Of a DNA stretch of 64,000 nucleotides, positions 12,900-24,704 are shown piece by piece; within the stretch, counting starts at the first letter, position 1; every line of letters begins with the position of its first letter. This DNA is from Monosporascus cannonballus. Its lineage: Eukaryota > Ascomycota > Sordariomycetes > Xylariales. The translations under genes and the position numbers were made by a program. The notes below the pieces were generated by a model, which saw nothing but the letters and a program-made list of their open reading frames with translations, was not told the origin of the DNA and ran no database searches. The stretch is taken from assembly GCA_004154925.1 (NCBI GenBank), contig QJNS01000014.1, positions 496,001-560,000 of the forward strand, in the 5' to 3' direction.

Positions 12900-15800
12900 A
12901 CTAATATTTAAAAAAAATTTTATTTAATAATTTTAAGTTCGAATTTAAGAACTGGAAAAAAAAGTTCGACAATTTAAAATTACGCCTACCTAACCTTTTT
13001 TCGCCCGTATAAAGCCAAAAGAGCCAGAATCTTACGATGGAAAAGGTAATTTTCAAACTTTCTTAATTTAAGTACGAATTTATTTTTATTTTCTAATTCT
13101 TAACAATTTAACGGATATAGTTCTAATAATAAGAATATATTTAATAAAAGATACGGTTAATTAGTTTAAACTTATTATAAAAAGTTTCCTAGAAATAAGA
13201 AAAACAAATAAAAAGAATTTTATTAATAAAATCTTTTTAACTTATATCAATTTCGAAAATAAAATACGTAACAATTTCGGCAATCCGGATAAAAAACGAT
13301 TAACGGCTTAATAATTCTTATAATTCTGATAAAAAAATCTATATCCAAATACGCCGTAACTTTTAAAAGTTTTACGGCTAAGGCCGGATAGGGAGATAAT
13401 AAAATTAACGCCTTTATTAACATATTTTATAAAAAGTTAAAAAATAATATAAAGGATAAGATTATTCGGATCGAACGATTAATTGCTTTAAACCGGTATA
13501 TCGTAAAAGTAATTAAAATTAACAACCGATAATTTAAAAAATAATAAAAAAAAAGAATAATACGTTTTATGTTCGGGATATAAATTTAATTAAGGGAAAA
13601 AATAAAACGTACTTTTTATTTTTTATAAAACGGCGCTAGAATCTATGGAACTCGATATTACCTATAAATAAAATTAAAGCCAGATTAAGTATTTTAATTA
13701 TGGCAAAATGGGATATAAGGCCTATAAATATAAAAAGCTTAAGAAATTACGATAAAATAATTAGACCTTTATACCGGAGGAATAATTTAGCAATAATTAA
13801 AGAAATGATAATAAGGCTATTAACATAATTTAAGCCAAGTATGCATTAGGCCCTAAGCAAAAAATCTAATAAGAATTATTACGATAAAAGATTTAACGAA
13901 AAATACGAAAAGCCAAAAAACTAGCTTAATAAATAACGTAAGCATAATAAAAAATATTACAAGAATAATTACGTAAATACCAAGATTAAATAAAAGAAAT
14001 TTGTCCCGGAATTTTCGATCGATACGGCAAAATATATGCTATCTATTGTCGACGACGAAAATATCCCAATTACGAAAAATGGAAATAATATATTTACGTA
14101 CGAATTACTTGCATATATTATAAAGGATTCGATTTTTTAAACCGTACCGGGTATAATAAAAATAATAAATAATAATATTAATAATTTCGAACTATAGCCC
14201 TAGAAAATATTTAATAATTGGCCGAAACGGAAAATTAACCCGAAAAAAAATAATATTTACAAAAAAAATCCGTTTTGTTATTATAAATAATATAATTATT
14301 AAACGGAAAAGGAGTTAATTTAATGTACGGTAAAAAAGCATTATTAAAAAGTTATTACGGATTTCCATTTTTAATTAATATTTATTATAAATCCTTACGA
14401 AAAAAAAAGTTATTAAGGAAAAAATACATTAATTTATAAAAAACTTTTAAAACGATAATTAAAATAATATATAATAGGATATAATCGCAAATATAAGAAA
14501 ATAATTTATTCGATAAAGAAAGAAACTGTAATAAAATTAAAAAAAAACTAATACGGTTTAAAGAAATAATACGCCGATAATAACGATAAATATAATAACT
14601 TAACGCGTTATATATAAAGATATAAATAAGGTTCGATAAATTCGAATAGGAATTAAAAAAAAGGTTATTTATAAAAAAGCCGCAGGATAACGAAATCCGG
14701 AGGAATTAAAAGGAATTTTTAAAAAAGGTTTTAAACATAACGATAAAAGACGTTAATAACTTTATTACTTTAGAAATACGAATTAGAACGTATTAATATA
14801 TCGTAATAATGGATTACGGAACTTTAGGCAGAAATTATATTATACCGGATATAATCAATAAGCTTAAATTGCCATGGAGATATAAGTTAAAACCTTATAT
14901 AACGACGAATGCCGAAAATTAGAAATTCGTTTACGATAACGGAAAAGTTATACGCGAAATTAATTACTTCGAGATTTTTATCTAAAGATAATACTAAACG
15001 ATTAATTTCGATATCGTTTTATTCGGGAATTACGATATAATTTTAGGATTACCATAAATACGCCAATACGGAATTTTAATTAACGGCGGAATTAGCTAGA
15101 TAAAATTTATTTTATTCCTTATTAACGGATAAAAAAAATTAAAATCTTAATATTCTATCGATAATAACAACGAATGCAAATATAAAAATATAACAAATAC
15201 CTTACTACTTAAAAAAACAAAATATAAAAAAACGGGCAGTTAAAAAAATATAACGTATCGTTATTAATATTAAAACGAAATTAAAGTAAATAAATAACGA
15301 TCTAAAAAATTAATAACCTAAAAAATTAAAAAGTTTAATTAATATATTATTATAATACTATAAATATAAATAGTTTTTTAGGAAGGAATTCGATACGAAA
15401 TTATCAAAATATAACGAATAAAATTATGAAATAATTTTCAAAAAAGAATTTTCGATAAAGTTTTACCCTATTTATAATCTTAATAAAAATAAACTACGTA
15501 TTTTTAAAGAATATTTAGAAAATCGGCTATAAAAAAGATAAATTTAACCTTTAAAATTATTAATAAAATACTGAATATTTTTCGTACCTAAAAAAATGGG
15601 AAATTACGATTTGTAATTAATTATCGATTATTAAATAACGTTATTATTAAAAATCGAATATTATTACTTTTAATTATAGAAATAAAAAACCGATTTTACG
15701 GAACCAAATAGTTCATAATATTCGATCTTAAAAATGGATATAATTTTATTAGAATTAAAAAGGGATATAAATAAAAAATAACCTTTAGAACAAAATATAA

Positions 15801-18180
15801 ATTATTTAAGTATTTGGTTACATTAATAGGACTTACGAACGTACCAGCAATTTTTTAGCAAATAATTAATTACGTATTACGAAAATATCTCGATATTTTC
15901 GTCGTTTATTATCTTGATAATATTTTTATTTTCTCGGAAACAAAAAAAACATATATAAGATATGTTTATAAAGTTTTTTAAATTTTATAAAACGTAAAGC
16001 TATTTGTTAATATAAAAAAATTAATTCCATATATAAAAAATAAAATATCTAAGATATATTATTACCTTAGGATATATCAAAATAAACCCCGAGAAAGTTA
16101 CTGCAGTTATAAAATAATAAACGCCAATAACAATTAAAGAAATATAAGCATTTCTTAAATTCGCTAATTATTATAAGAAATTTATTCGAAATTTCAATAA
16201 AATAATTATATCCCTGATAAATCTTATAAAAAAAGAAAAAAAATTTAAATGGACGCCAGATACGGAAAAGGCATTTCAGGATATTAAGGATACGATTACC
16301 AGCAAACTAATACTAATTATATACGATTTAAACCGTCCCGTTAAATTAAAAACTAATATTTCGGATTACGTATTAAATGTAATAATTGGATAATAAGATA
16401 ATTGAGGTAAATTATATCCTATTATATTCTTTTCGTATAAATTAAAAAGAGCCGAACTTAATTACGGTATTCCAAATAAGGAATTTATGGCCATTATTAT
16501 GGTATTTCGAGAATTTAAGTACTTTCTAAAAAGAAATTTGCATTAAGTTAAGGTTTATACGAATCATCAAAATTTTACCCGATTTACTACAACTAGGGAA
16601 CTTACAGAACGATAATTTCGTTATGCGAAGAAATTGGCGAATTTCGACTTTATTATTATTTACAAAAAAAAAATCAGAAAACGGCAAAATAAATGTTTTA
16701 AATAAGTAACCAAACCTTAAAGAAAAATTAATTAAAATTAACTACATAATTTTTGATACCATTACAAAAAAACATTTACGCCCATAATAAATTACGACAA
16801 TTCGGGTAGTACTTTACGATATACATTAAAAAATTTAACAGCATAACGACGGTCTCCTAGAAATTAAAAAACGGACAAAATATAAGTTCCAGAAAAATAT
16901 CAAAAAAATTTAATACGAAAAATATACGAACATTAATTATATAAATATCTAGGGATTTACAAAACCTTAAAGCGACTTTAACGTACATATTCTTTTTTTA
17001 AAATAAAATTAACGGTATAAAAAATTATACGGCAATACGATATTTGCGCCAAAGTAAAAATTCGATAATATAAGCCATATAGAAAATTACAGTTATTACC
17101 AGTTACAAAGCGACCATAATATTTAATTATATTTAATTTTATTATTAAATTTTTTTATATTAAAAAACCCAGTTACCGGAATATATTATAATAGTATTTT
17201 TGTAATCGTAAACCGATTTACGAAATTTTTTTATTTTTCACTATATTATAAAGATTTAAACGTAAAATAATTTGCATATATTTTTTTAAATATATTTTTA
17301 GCATATATAAATTATTAATAAAAATTATATCGAATAAAAGATTAATATTTATATCAAAATTTTAATAAGGCCTTATAATGCAAATCGGCTTAAATCACAA
17401 ATTATCTAGCATATTTAAACTTTAAACGGATAAATAAATAAAACGAATAAACCAAATTTTAAAAATTTATTTACAATATTATATTAATTATAAACAAAAT
17501 AATTAGGTTAAAAAGTTATCGATTATTTAATTAACTTATAATACCAATTATTACGAAAGCATTAAAATAATACCTGTAAACGTAAATTTTGATTTTATTC
17601 CAAAAATTTACAAAAAAGCGCATAATAACGATCCAATTAATATTAAAACAATTCTTACGTTAAAATAATTATAATAATTATATCAAAAAATAAAAACAGA
17701 ATTAGAATTCGTACGAAATCAAATAAATAAATATTATAATCAGAAAATGTTAAAAAAATTAATTTTCGAAAAAAAGGAAATAAATTTTTTCGCTACAAAA
17801 AACATTTAAATAAAACGACCCAGCAAAAAATTCGATTTCAAATATATTAATTTATACAAAATCGCAAAAGAAATCTTAGAAAATAATTACCAATTAGAAT
17901 TTTTATCAAAAATTAAATTCTATCCAATTTTTTATATTTCCTTATTCGAATTAATAATAAATACAATCAAAATACATACGGCATAAAACAATATAAAAAT
18001 AAAAAACAAATAAACGTACGAAATAAAAAAATTTCAATATACAAAAATAAAACGGACTTACCTAATACCTAATTAAATAAAAAAAATACCCGGATTCCGA
18101 AAATACCTAGGAATTTATCAAAATTCTTATTAACGCCTAGTACTTATTAAAGAATTTTTACTAATAACGACGGAACCACC
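12900..18180 (+). pseudogene. Element F gag-pol remnant
   Basis: Zinc knuckle near 13,685 reads YFNYGKMGYKAYK, with Cys positions turned to Tyr. Protease near 14,812 reads MDYGTLGRNYI. RT near 15,840-15,960 reads FQQIINYVLRKYLDIFVVYYLDNIF, a recognisable catalytic block whose second Asp has become Asn. Integrase near 17,190 reads SIFVIVNRFTKF. The chromodomain near 18,065 reads YLIK-stop-KKYPDSENT-stop-E, again with stops at conserved Trp positions. The domain order (integrase before chromodomain) and the chromodomain place it with fungal chromoviruses. It cannot encode proteins in this state. Confidence 0.82.
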
Positions 18181-18199
18181 CGAAATAATAATATCCTAA

Positions 18200-18600
18200 T
18201 TTACAAAATTTACGAAAAAAAACCCTTAATTTACCGCATTCCAATTAATAACGTTTATTTTTCCTAAGGCCTAAACCTTAATTACGAATTCCGATTTTAA
18301 TTATGCAAAATCGTTAAAATTATCTAAGGATTAAAAAGTACGATTAACAAATTTTATACCTTAAAATTAATAATACTAACGTTAACGACGTATGCAAAAA
18401 AAACGCGCAAAAATTTCGGATAAAGATTTTTCGGCCGTTAACTTTTTTTCTTTTAAATTTTTCGATTTCGCAATATAACGATTAATTATAAAAATAAGGA
18501 TTTTTATCCCGTTATATGAACGACCTCGACGGACACATTCCTTATAACGAAAAACCCTATTTATCATTTGGTAATTAAGCTACCGAACAAAATAAAAAAA
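18200..18600 (-). pseudogene. Antisense ORF remnant of element F
   Basis: A minus-strand open stretch (18,382-18,567) lies between pol and the 3' LTR, opposite to pol. It begins near a basic Cys-containing block (CVRRGRSYNG) and goes on into a Lys/Glu-rich helical segment (IAKSKNLKEKKLTAEKSLSE). This matches in place and style the antisense ORF of G, E1, E2 and E3. Confidence 0.55.
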
Positions 18601-18782
18601 ATAAAATATCGCGTTAAAATTTTCGAATTTAATTAAATTAACCAAAGCAAATCGTTATTCGGATTTGCGAAAATAACGTTTAAATATACCGGAAAATATA
18701 TTAAAGATATATAGAAAAAACTTACCAAGAAAAAAGAAATCTTAAGGGCAAGATTTTAAAAAAAAGAAAATCGTATTACGAC

Positions 18783-19156
18783 TTAACAAATTACGGCCTC
18801 CAAAAACGGTCGTAACGGAAAAGGCCAAAAAAACTATGTAAATTAAGTTACGTAATAAATTACCAACTTATTAATAATAAGCCAATAAGCCGGATTACCA
18901 ACTTACTGGTAGTAAATTAATAAACCGGATTACCAACTTACGGGTAATAATCCAGCTAAAAAAATATATATATACGCTTATTAATTCCATAATTTAGATA
19001 ATATCAGCTTATAATAACACTTTATTACCTAAAGCACCCTTAACATTACGAGACGTAACATTTTACTGTATTTATTGCTCAGATTCCCACGATACTCCTG
19101 CTAACATAAACCCGTCGACTTAAGGTTTAATAGTTGGTTAAACCGCTTAGCCGTCA
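18783..19156 (+). repeat. 3' LTR of element F
   Basis: Aligns with the 5' LTR and ends TTAGCCGTCA. At 374 bp it is about 35 bases longer than its partner because a segment reading CCGGATTACCAACTTAC is present twice (near 18,890-18,945). The left half is more mutated than the right half. Confidence 0.85.
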
Positions 19157-19680
19157 CAGTTATGCTGTCGCAGCCATAAAGTCGTTATAGTCGCCTATTT
19201 CCCAGACTTAAATTTAACCGTATTAATTCCGACCTTTATTTAAAAAGTTCGAAAAAAAATCCTATATGCATATTAGTTTATATTTAACGCGTATATAAAG
19301 TATTAAACTTATTAGATTTAAATTGGTTACGTTATAGCCATAAACACGTTCCGAATTTGGCTATCCTTAACCTTTTCATAATTACGACGTAACAACGACA
19401 GCCTGTACGGGCAAAAGTATAGCTGGACGGGCTTTCCCATACTGAATTACCCTTAAACGACTTGTAGTAAAATGATGCGCGCGGTATTTGCGTTATCGTA
19501 ACTATAAAAACGTTATAGTTAATAATTTTGCCGAATTTTAACTTAATTATATTAGCCCCAATTATTATCTAAAAAGCTCCAAAAAACTTTTATATACATA
19601 TTAGCTCATATTTAGCATATATTTAAAATATTAAAATTACTCGATTTAAATTGGCTGTATAAACCGAAAAAATCGGTTAT
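19157..19680. repeat. Degenerate repeat, right of element F
   Basis: Two related units start near 19,178 and 19,505. Each runs from a CGTTATAGT-type start through AAAAAG-TC-AAAAAA to TATATxCATATTAG and GATTTAAATTGG. Between them, near 19,350-19,480, lies a segment related to the 12,170-12,490 repeat (TTCCGAATTTGGCTATCCTTAACC). No ORF of interest is seen. Confidence 0.5.
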
Positions 19681-20569
19681 TTTATTAAGAAAAGTACTAA
19701 ACAAAAACGTTTTTACCCAATTTTAACTGAGGCCTCGTTAGCTCCTTACGGGAATACGCTATTTAATTAGTCAATTTTATCGTTTTAGCATAATATATAA
19801 AAGTACATTAAAATAAAAACGAGCTAGTAGAGACTAGAGCTAGCTAAAGTAAACTTTAATTAAAGTAATTGATTTATCTCAAATTATTACTATAATGAGG
19901 TTTACTTCTTCTTAAAAGGGAAATATTATAGCATTAATATTATAAAACTCTCGCAATTTAGCATTTTCTAAAGGCCGGGAAAGCCCCTGAAACGCGCCGT
20001 CAGAGTTGCGTCAAAATCACGCTCCGTTAGAACCGATTTCCGGATCTGGATCTTGGCACCCCAAATAGGAAGGTTTTGGCAACACCTGTCGCCATATTAC
20101 CGGCACCTGGCACGTTCCAAATAGGGTATTGTGCGGCCAGTACGTATGGCTACCAAGAACCTTGGAAGCCGTCAACCTGGCTAATGATAATAGTCACAAG
20201 GGCTATTGTGTTGCGACGCCCTCGCCGGCCGAGGCGCACGACGCGCGCGATCCAATGCGCCAGCACTTGGGAGCAAGCCGAGTGCGCCGAGGCTGCGAGC
20301 CACCTCTCGTATATGGCTCTCAAAAAAAATTGGAAGGCCAGAGCTACGAAGGTAATATGACTTTTGCTCTCATTTTACTTGCGGTGATATTGTCGGCCAC
20401 GCCCGTACCAACGAAAAAAGTGTTGAAACGTTTACCATTCTTAAACAGGTTACCTCTCAATTTTGCTGTTCGACCATAGGCTTGATTTACACGAAGTACA
20501 CAGCCCGTTTCCTGAGCAACTGCAGTGGATAACTGCAAATGTTTGAGACTAAATATCTACTTTGCTTAG
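19681..20569. other. Transition from AT-rich arm to normal-composition island; no gene seen
   Basis: The AT-rich, TpA-rich sequence ends near 19,970 and normal base composition begins within tens of bases. Between 19,981 and 20,569 there are overlapping short open frames on both strands, but none has a recognisable domain, consistent codon bias or splice structure. Confidence 0.6.
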
Positions 20570-20756
20570 TGTCACAGTTAGGCTGATCGCGAGAAAAGGT
20601 TGCATAGAGTGTGGGAAGTGATAATTGTCTGACTAGAATTGAGCTCCAAGGAGCGGTAGCTAGGAAGCTCTCTATATACTGTGGGAGCGCCGGAATAAGG
20701 TTCTTCCGGGTGCTGTGGAGCTTGATGACTAACACAGATACCCCTATTCCACGACA
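20570..20756. repeat. 187-bp solo LTR with CTTAG target duplication (intact-looking copy)
   Basis: Begins TGTCACAGTTAGGC and ends CCACGACA. Exact CTTAG copies flank it at 20,565-20,569 and 20,757-20,761. It is the same family and the same length as 9,788-9,974 but keeps its GC. The TGTC...GACA ends and small size would fit a Copia-type LTR, though nothing internal is left to test this. Confidence 0.9.
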
Positions 20757-20801
20757 CTTAGCCCTACCCAGAAACTAAGTAATGCTTGTTGTAGCTTGAA
20801 T

Positions 20802-21115
20802 TTATACGCCGACGCATACATGGTATCCAAGCCACAGGCTGCGGCAATCATTGCCCACATTCGGGTTCCACCTGTTGAAGTTCGCCTTGATGATCGCAGC
20901 GCAGTTATCTCCGCTCGCAACCTTGTGCCACTTCTTACAGCCGCAGATAGCCACAGGCTGCGTAGGCGTGGGAGCCGTGGGGTTGCACGTCGCGGTTGGT
21001 TTTGCCGTAGGGCTAGTAGGTGTTCCGGGGATACCTGGAACGTCCAGTTAGCCAAGTCATTCCTTCGGAGTAACATACCAACTTACCAATGCAGTAGTTG
21101 TCATGGAAAAGGGCA
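20802..21115 (-). pseudogene. LysM protein gene fragment (C-terminal LysM, decayed)
   Basis: On the minus strand this gives a Pro/Thr-rich linker (PGTPTSPTAKPTAT) followed by a fungal LysM domain: CKKWHKVASGDNC, then RWNPNVGNDC and LGYHVCVGV, ending at a TAA at 20,802-20,804. LysM domains bind chitin or its oligomers. An intron of about 54 bases fits upstream (GTAAGT donor near 21,092, a CTAAC branch site, CAG acceptor near 21,038). The LysM core lacks about six residues after the first helix compared with the third LysM of the 24,705-26,673 gene, and no upstream exons or signal peptide are found. It looks like the 3' end of a second, different LysM gene. The nearby solo LTR insertion may mark when this side of the gene was disturbed. 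Confidence 0.7.
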
Positions 21116-22642
21116 CCCCTAGCCGGGGTCTTCGGGTGATTGTTGTTCCTTTCCGAAGCCCTATATCAGTGGATCACCCACACCAAGTGGGATCACCGCT
21201 TCCTAGCTTCCTACAAGTCAATATACCCTCAAGAGCTGTGTATCTGCTCCTTAGTAAGTGTGACAAGGAGCGAATGGAATAGGAGTGACCAATGTGTCAT
21301 GGCGGGCAGGTCGAGCAGAGCTGGTTTCCGAGACAGAAAAGATCGGCGTGTGCTTCGATACAGTGCTCCAATGGTATCTTGAAACAGCAGACCGACGCCT
21401 CCATTTTAATATTGAGTGCATATTGTTGCTATACGGCCACTACGACAAGCTCTGCCATGCTTCCAGAAGATATCCGAACAGTGGCATGGATACATGAGAC
21501 TTTCTTTCACCGGTAGCGCCAACGTTCATTCCGGTTGTCAGCAGCTAGCCTCTAAGATCCGTATTTAAAATGGGAATAATGAGGTTGCATCTCACGTTTG
21601 CACATGATAGAAATTCTACGCCGCAAAGCCAAGGCGTCCATTTCTGGGCCTATTTAGGCAACTCCGTCTCCGCCGATCCAACAATGAACGTCCAGACCAT
21701 GAGGCATTTTCACCGTCGTGTTTAGTTATACGCCTGATGCATTAACAGGTACTCGTCAGAACAAGTCCTTATGTCATATATTTATCACCCTTTTATCCGC
21801 TTGAACGCCCGGAAACTGCAGTGAGAAATGCAGTTTCCGACACCTTCCTAAAGAGGCAACTGAATATCACGAGCCCAACTCTTTTATTGGACGATTTGGT
21901 ATCGACCGGGCCGTTTGACCCACTGCCCGAGAAATTACTAATACTGCAGTTAGTTGGCCTTTACGCGGATAGGATATCGTATAGGTTGCACGACCCCTGA
22001 AGGCTTCGCGAATGCGCATGTATTCATGCGTGCCGCCGTGCCCAGCTTGATGCAATCTAATTAGAACTCCCTGACATTGTGCTAGATATGCGAGGGTCCA
22101 AAGGATCAGATACCCAGCCTAGGCGCCGAAAATGTATTGGCCCTATCAATATGGGTTCGTGACCCGATGCCCACGTGTGGGTAAACGGCCCGGTCGTGGC
22201 TACGGAGCGACTGTGGTGTCAGAGCCTTCCAGCTTGTGGGCTACAAGGCTCTGGTCGATGGATATTGCCAGTGTTAGGTTGGTTGAGTGGTGCGTGGTGA
22301 AGGACTATGGTCTACCACTCCCGGGAAATGTTGGTGGGATATCAATACATGGCTTTGAACGAATGGTGACGGAAGGCATGCCCCTTGGTGTAGCAGCAGC
22401 TGAGTTGTCGGGGACTTGCAGTCGACTCCCCATGAAGCAATACATCTAGGACTTAGAACGGCGATGCCATATGATGATGATATGGGGATAAGCGGCCAGT
22501 GGGTTTAAAGTGAATAAGGTTGGGATAATGGTTACCCTTCTTAAGACCCTCGTAATGGTCAGTTACGGAAGCCAAGAAAAAGGGGATAAGAGCAACAGAA
22601 AAGTATGGATACGAAGCGACAATAAGAAGCATCATCCAGCAA
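21116..22642. other. Island interval with no supported gene
   Basis: Composition is normal. Several open frames of 60-109 codons occur (for example 22,132-22,449 plus and 22,453-22,782 minus), but I see no domain, signal peptide or convincing splice sites. The 21,810-21,839 inverted repeat lies here. It may hold decayed genes. Confidence 0.5.
21810..21839. repeat. Perfect 11-bp inverted repeat (hairpin)
   Basis: CGGAAACTGCA at 21,810-21,820 is followed, after 8 bases, by its exact reverse complement TGCAGTTTCCG at 21,829-21,839. No gene or T-run sits beside it, so I do not call it a terminator. Confidence 0.6.
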
Positions 22643-23557
22643 CTAGCTATCTCCTGTAACCGGGTTACGGCTCCTAATGTTTCTAATAGCAGCAAATACT
22701 GCTGATCCAATATCGCCATCATGTTTATATCTAGGCCCAACCACACCGCCCACCCACCAGCGAGAGTCTCGGAACTGTCCACGGTCAGGCGTATTGACTA
22801 GCATGGGGATTTCTTCGGGCCAGATATCAGACTCCTTGACGATGTTCCCGTGTCCGTCGAGCATGAGGAGCCGGAATCTATCTATCTTGTTCTCGTCCTC
22901 GCTCTCGAACGAGTCGCGGTTCGCGATCGCCAGCCAGCGCTCCTGCGCCTCGTCGAGCACCAAGTCCTCCAGGATGTTCGTCTGGGACAGCGAACTATAG
23001 TAGTTCTCGTCGATAAGGTCGGGGTGGGCGCTGCGTTTATAGTCGGCCCTGCGACGCGCCTCCGCGAGCATCTCGGCAATCGGTAACCGCGGCTGCCCGC
23101 TGTAGCCGACAAGCTCAGGCAGGACGTCGAAGACCCTGTGCCACTCGTCATCCGGGAGGTTGAAGTGTTCGCGGTCGTCCAGAATGCGCCACCAGTTGTC
23201 CTCCTCGTAGTTGAAGCCGCAGATGCCCATTTCGCGGTCGAGCCACTCCTCGAACTTCGCGGCAGCCTCGTCGTCGTTGCCGTAGTACGTCCGTAGAATG
23301 ATAACCCCTTCGGGCCTGTCCTGCCAGATGTGCGCCGCGACCTTGCGAAGGCTCAAGGGCCGCCAAGGGGCTAGAATGGACAGGACCTCGGACTCGGTCG
23401 GGACTCGGGAAATATTGCCGTTATTTGCTTTCGGGCACCACTCGGTAGGAACGTTCTCCATGGCCAAGAAGGCCCGGATAAGCGTCCTGCGCTGTTCGTC
23501 AGGCGCTAAAGAAGAAGCCGGGTCCCAATTCCGCTGTGCACACGCGTTTGTTAGCAT
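22643..23557 (-). CDS. Orphan 304-residue protein, unknown function
   Basis: Single open frame on the minus strand with strong G/C at third codon positions, which makes it a real coding region rather than a chance frame. The protein looks soluble: no signal peptide, no membrane segment, rich in Glu, Asp, Arg and Trp. It has several Trp-containing acidic stretches (WLDREMG, EEDNWWRILDDRE, DDEWHRVFDVLPELVG) and a C-terminal RWWVGGVVGPRY segment. I do not recognise a family. The ATG at 23,557 is the first in frame after an AT-rich stretch (near 23,560-23,600) that could be promoter sequence. Its neighbours on both sides are non-genic. It could be a standalone fungal protein or part of a larger gene whose other exons I missed. 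Confidence 0.6.
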   Translation of the reverse strand: MLTNACAQRNWDPASSLAPDEQRRTLIRAFLAMENVPTEWCPKANNGNISRVPTESEVLSILAPWRPLSLRKVAAHIWQDRPEGVIILRTYYGNDDEAAAKFEEWLDREMGICGFNYEEDNWWRILDDREHFNLPDDEWHRVFDVLPELVGYSGQPRLPIAEMLAEARRRADYKRSAHPDLIDENYYSSLSQTNILEDLVLDEAQERWLAIANRDSFESEDENKIDRFRLLMLDGHGNIVKESDIWPEEIPMLVNTPDRGQFRDSRWWVGGVVGPRYKHDGDIGSAVFAAIRNIRSRNPVTGDS

Positions 23558-24704
23558 GTAATGCGCCTCGCGCTCTATTTAATGACTATTTGTTAAGCCC
23601 TACAATGAGAAACTGTTCGGCGGGGAGGGACCCCCAGAGCGGGGAAACCTCTACTGCGTCGGTTGGGTCCGCCATGGTGATCCCGGTATAGCTCGTTTTG
23701 GGGAGGAGATTGGATGTGGTGTTGGGGTGAAAGAAACTAGAACGAGCTGCGCCGCCTCCAAGAAATTAAAAGGTCTAGAACAGGAAAATATAGCCGTTAA
23801 GTGGCGCAGGCTCTACTTTATGTTGTACGAAGCCTCGCCGTCAGCTTCGCTTAAGTAGAAAGCGTATACTACGGTGCTAGGCAAAAGATTTGTTAACAGC
23901 CGTAAATCCTGTGGTTTACCGCCATGCCAGTATAGGCTTAGGACATCCACGGCTAAAATTGGGCCACTTTCAAAGGATTCCGATACCCCTCTATACGCTA
24001 ACATGGGTGCCTGCTTAGAGTGAAGTAACATAGTACCTACAGTAATTGCTGTTTTAAAATTTAACCCAATAACACCAAGTTCGCGTCGGGTTATCCCAGT
24101 TGTTGGTTAATTAAATGGCTAGACCGCTTTCTACGGGAACAAGGCATGCCGACCTATTACTGTATAGACCTCATTATACGCCGCATGCATACGTCGCATG
24201 CATACGCCACCATGCCCCCCTTTAACGCAATGTGGTCTCATCTCCACTCCCCGCGCATAAACATTAGGATCATATCTCCGCATAGCTTCAGTGGGAAACA
24301 ACTTGGTGCTAATTAATGCACGCTCTTTACTCGGCCCAACAACCCATCCCGATGCAGGGACTAGCTCCAACGGAAGAACACAATGCGCCACGCTAGATAG
24401 ATTTCTATGACAGGGGTAACAACCGTTGATTTAGCCCACGTCAATAATTACCCTGAACGTAAATCTATGGATACATCCGGTTGTAAATCTCCGCAAAAAC
24501 CTCCATGAGAAAGAAGAAAAGTCCTGTGTGATTGACTGGGGTACAATGAAGGTACGATTTAAATTAGAGCAAAGCGTTCATGTCACAATCAGAAACACAA
24601 TACAGCCTGCAATGAGAAAACTGAATTCAATATACTAAATGAAGGTTGGTAGAATCAACCAAAGGTCCTTTTCAATCTCAAAAAGTTGACATCAATCACA
24701 ACTA
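23558..24704. other. Intergenic interval; no supported gene
   Basis: Two minus-strand open frames (24,131-24,391 and 23,813-24,031) have protein-like composition but no known domain and no clear splice link. The first half has GC-rich patches near 23,620-23,700. The 3' flank of the LysM gene (24,400-24,704) is AT-richer, as expected for a 3' UTR. Confidence 0.45.

Larger units (their letters stand above)
12493..19156 (+). mobile_element. Element F: full-length chromovirus (Ty3/Gypsy), plus orientation
   Basis: 6.66 kb between LTRs 12,493-12,831 and 18,783-19,156. Plus-strand domains in order: gag with a knuckle relic (near 13,685-13,720), protease (near 14,810-14,880), RT (near 15,600-15,960), RNase H (16,400 region), integrase (near 17,190-17,240) and chromodomain (near 18,065-18,170). 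It interrupts a degenerate repeat array, parts of which flank both ends. I did not find a matching 5-bp target duplication (CGACC versus CAGTT). Confidence 0.85.

Noticed and set aside
20076..20479. Two overlapping plus-strand open frames of 94 and 116 codons as genes
   Set aside because: No domain, no shared codon bias and no splice structure. The frames overlap each other and a minus-strand frame.
21810..21839. Hairpin as a transcription terminator or CRISPR repeat
   Set aside because: Eukaryotic context, single copy, no spacer array and no T-run.
22132..22449. 105-codon plus-strand ORF
   Set aside because: Open frame with ATG but nothing recognisable, and no supporting promoter, introns or neighbours.
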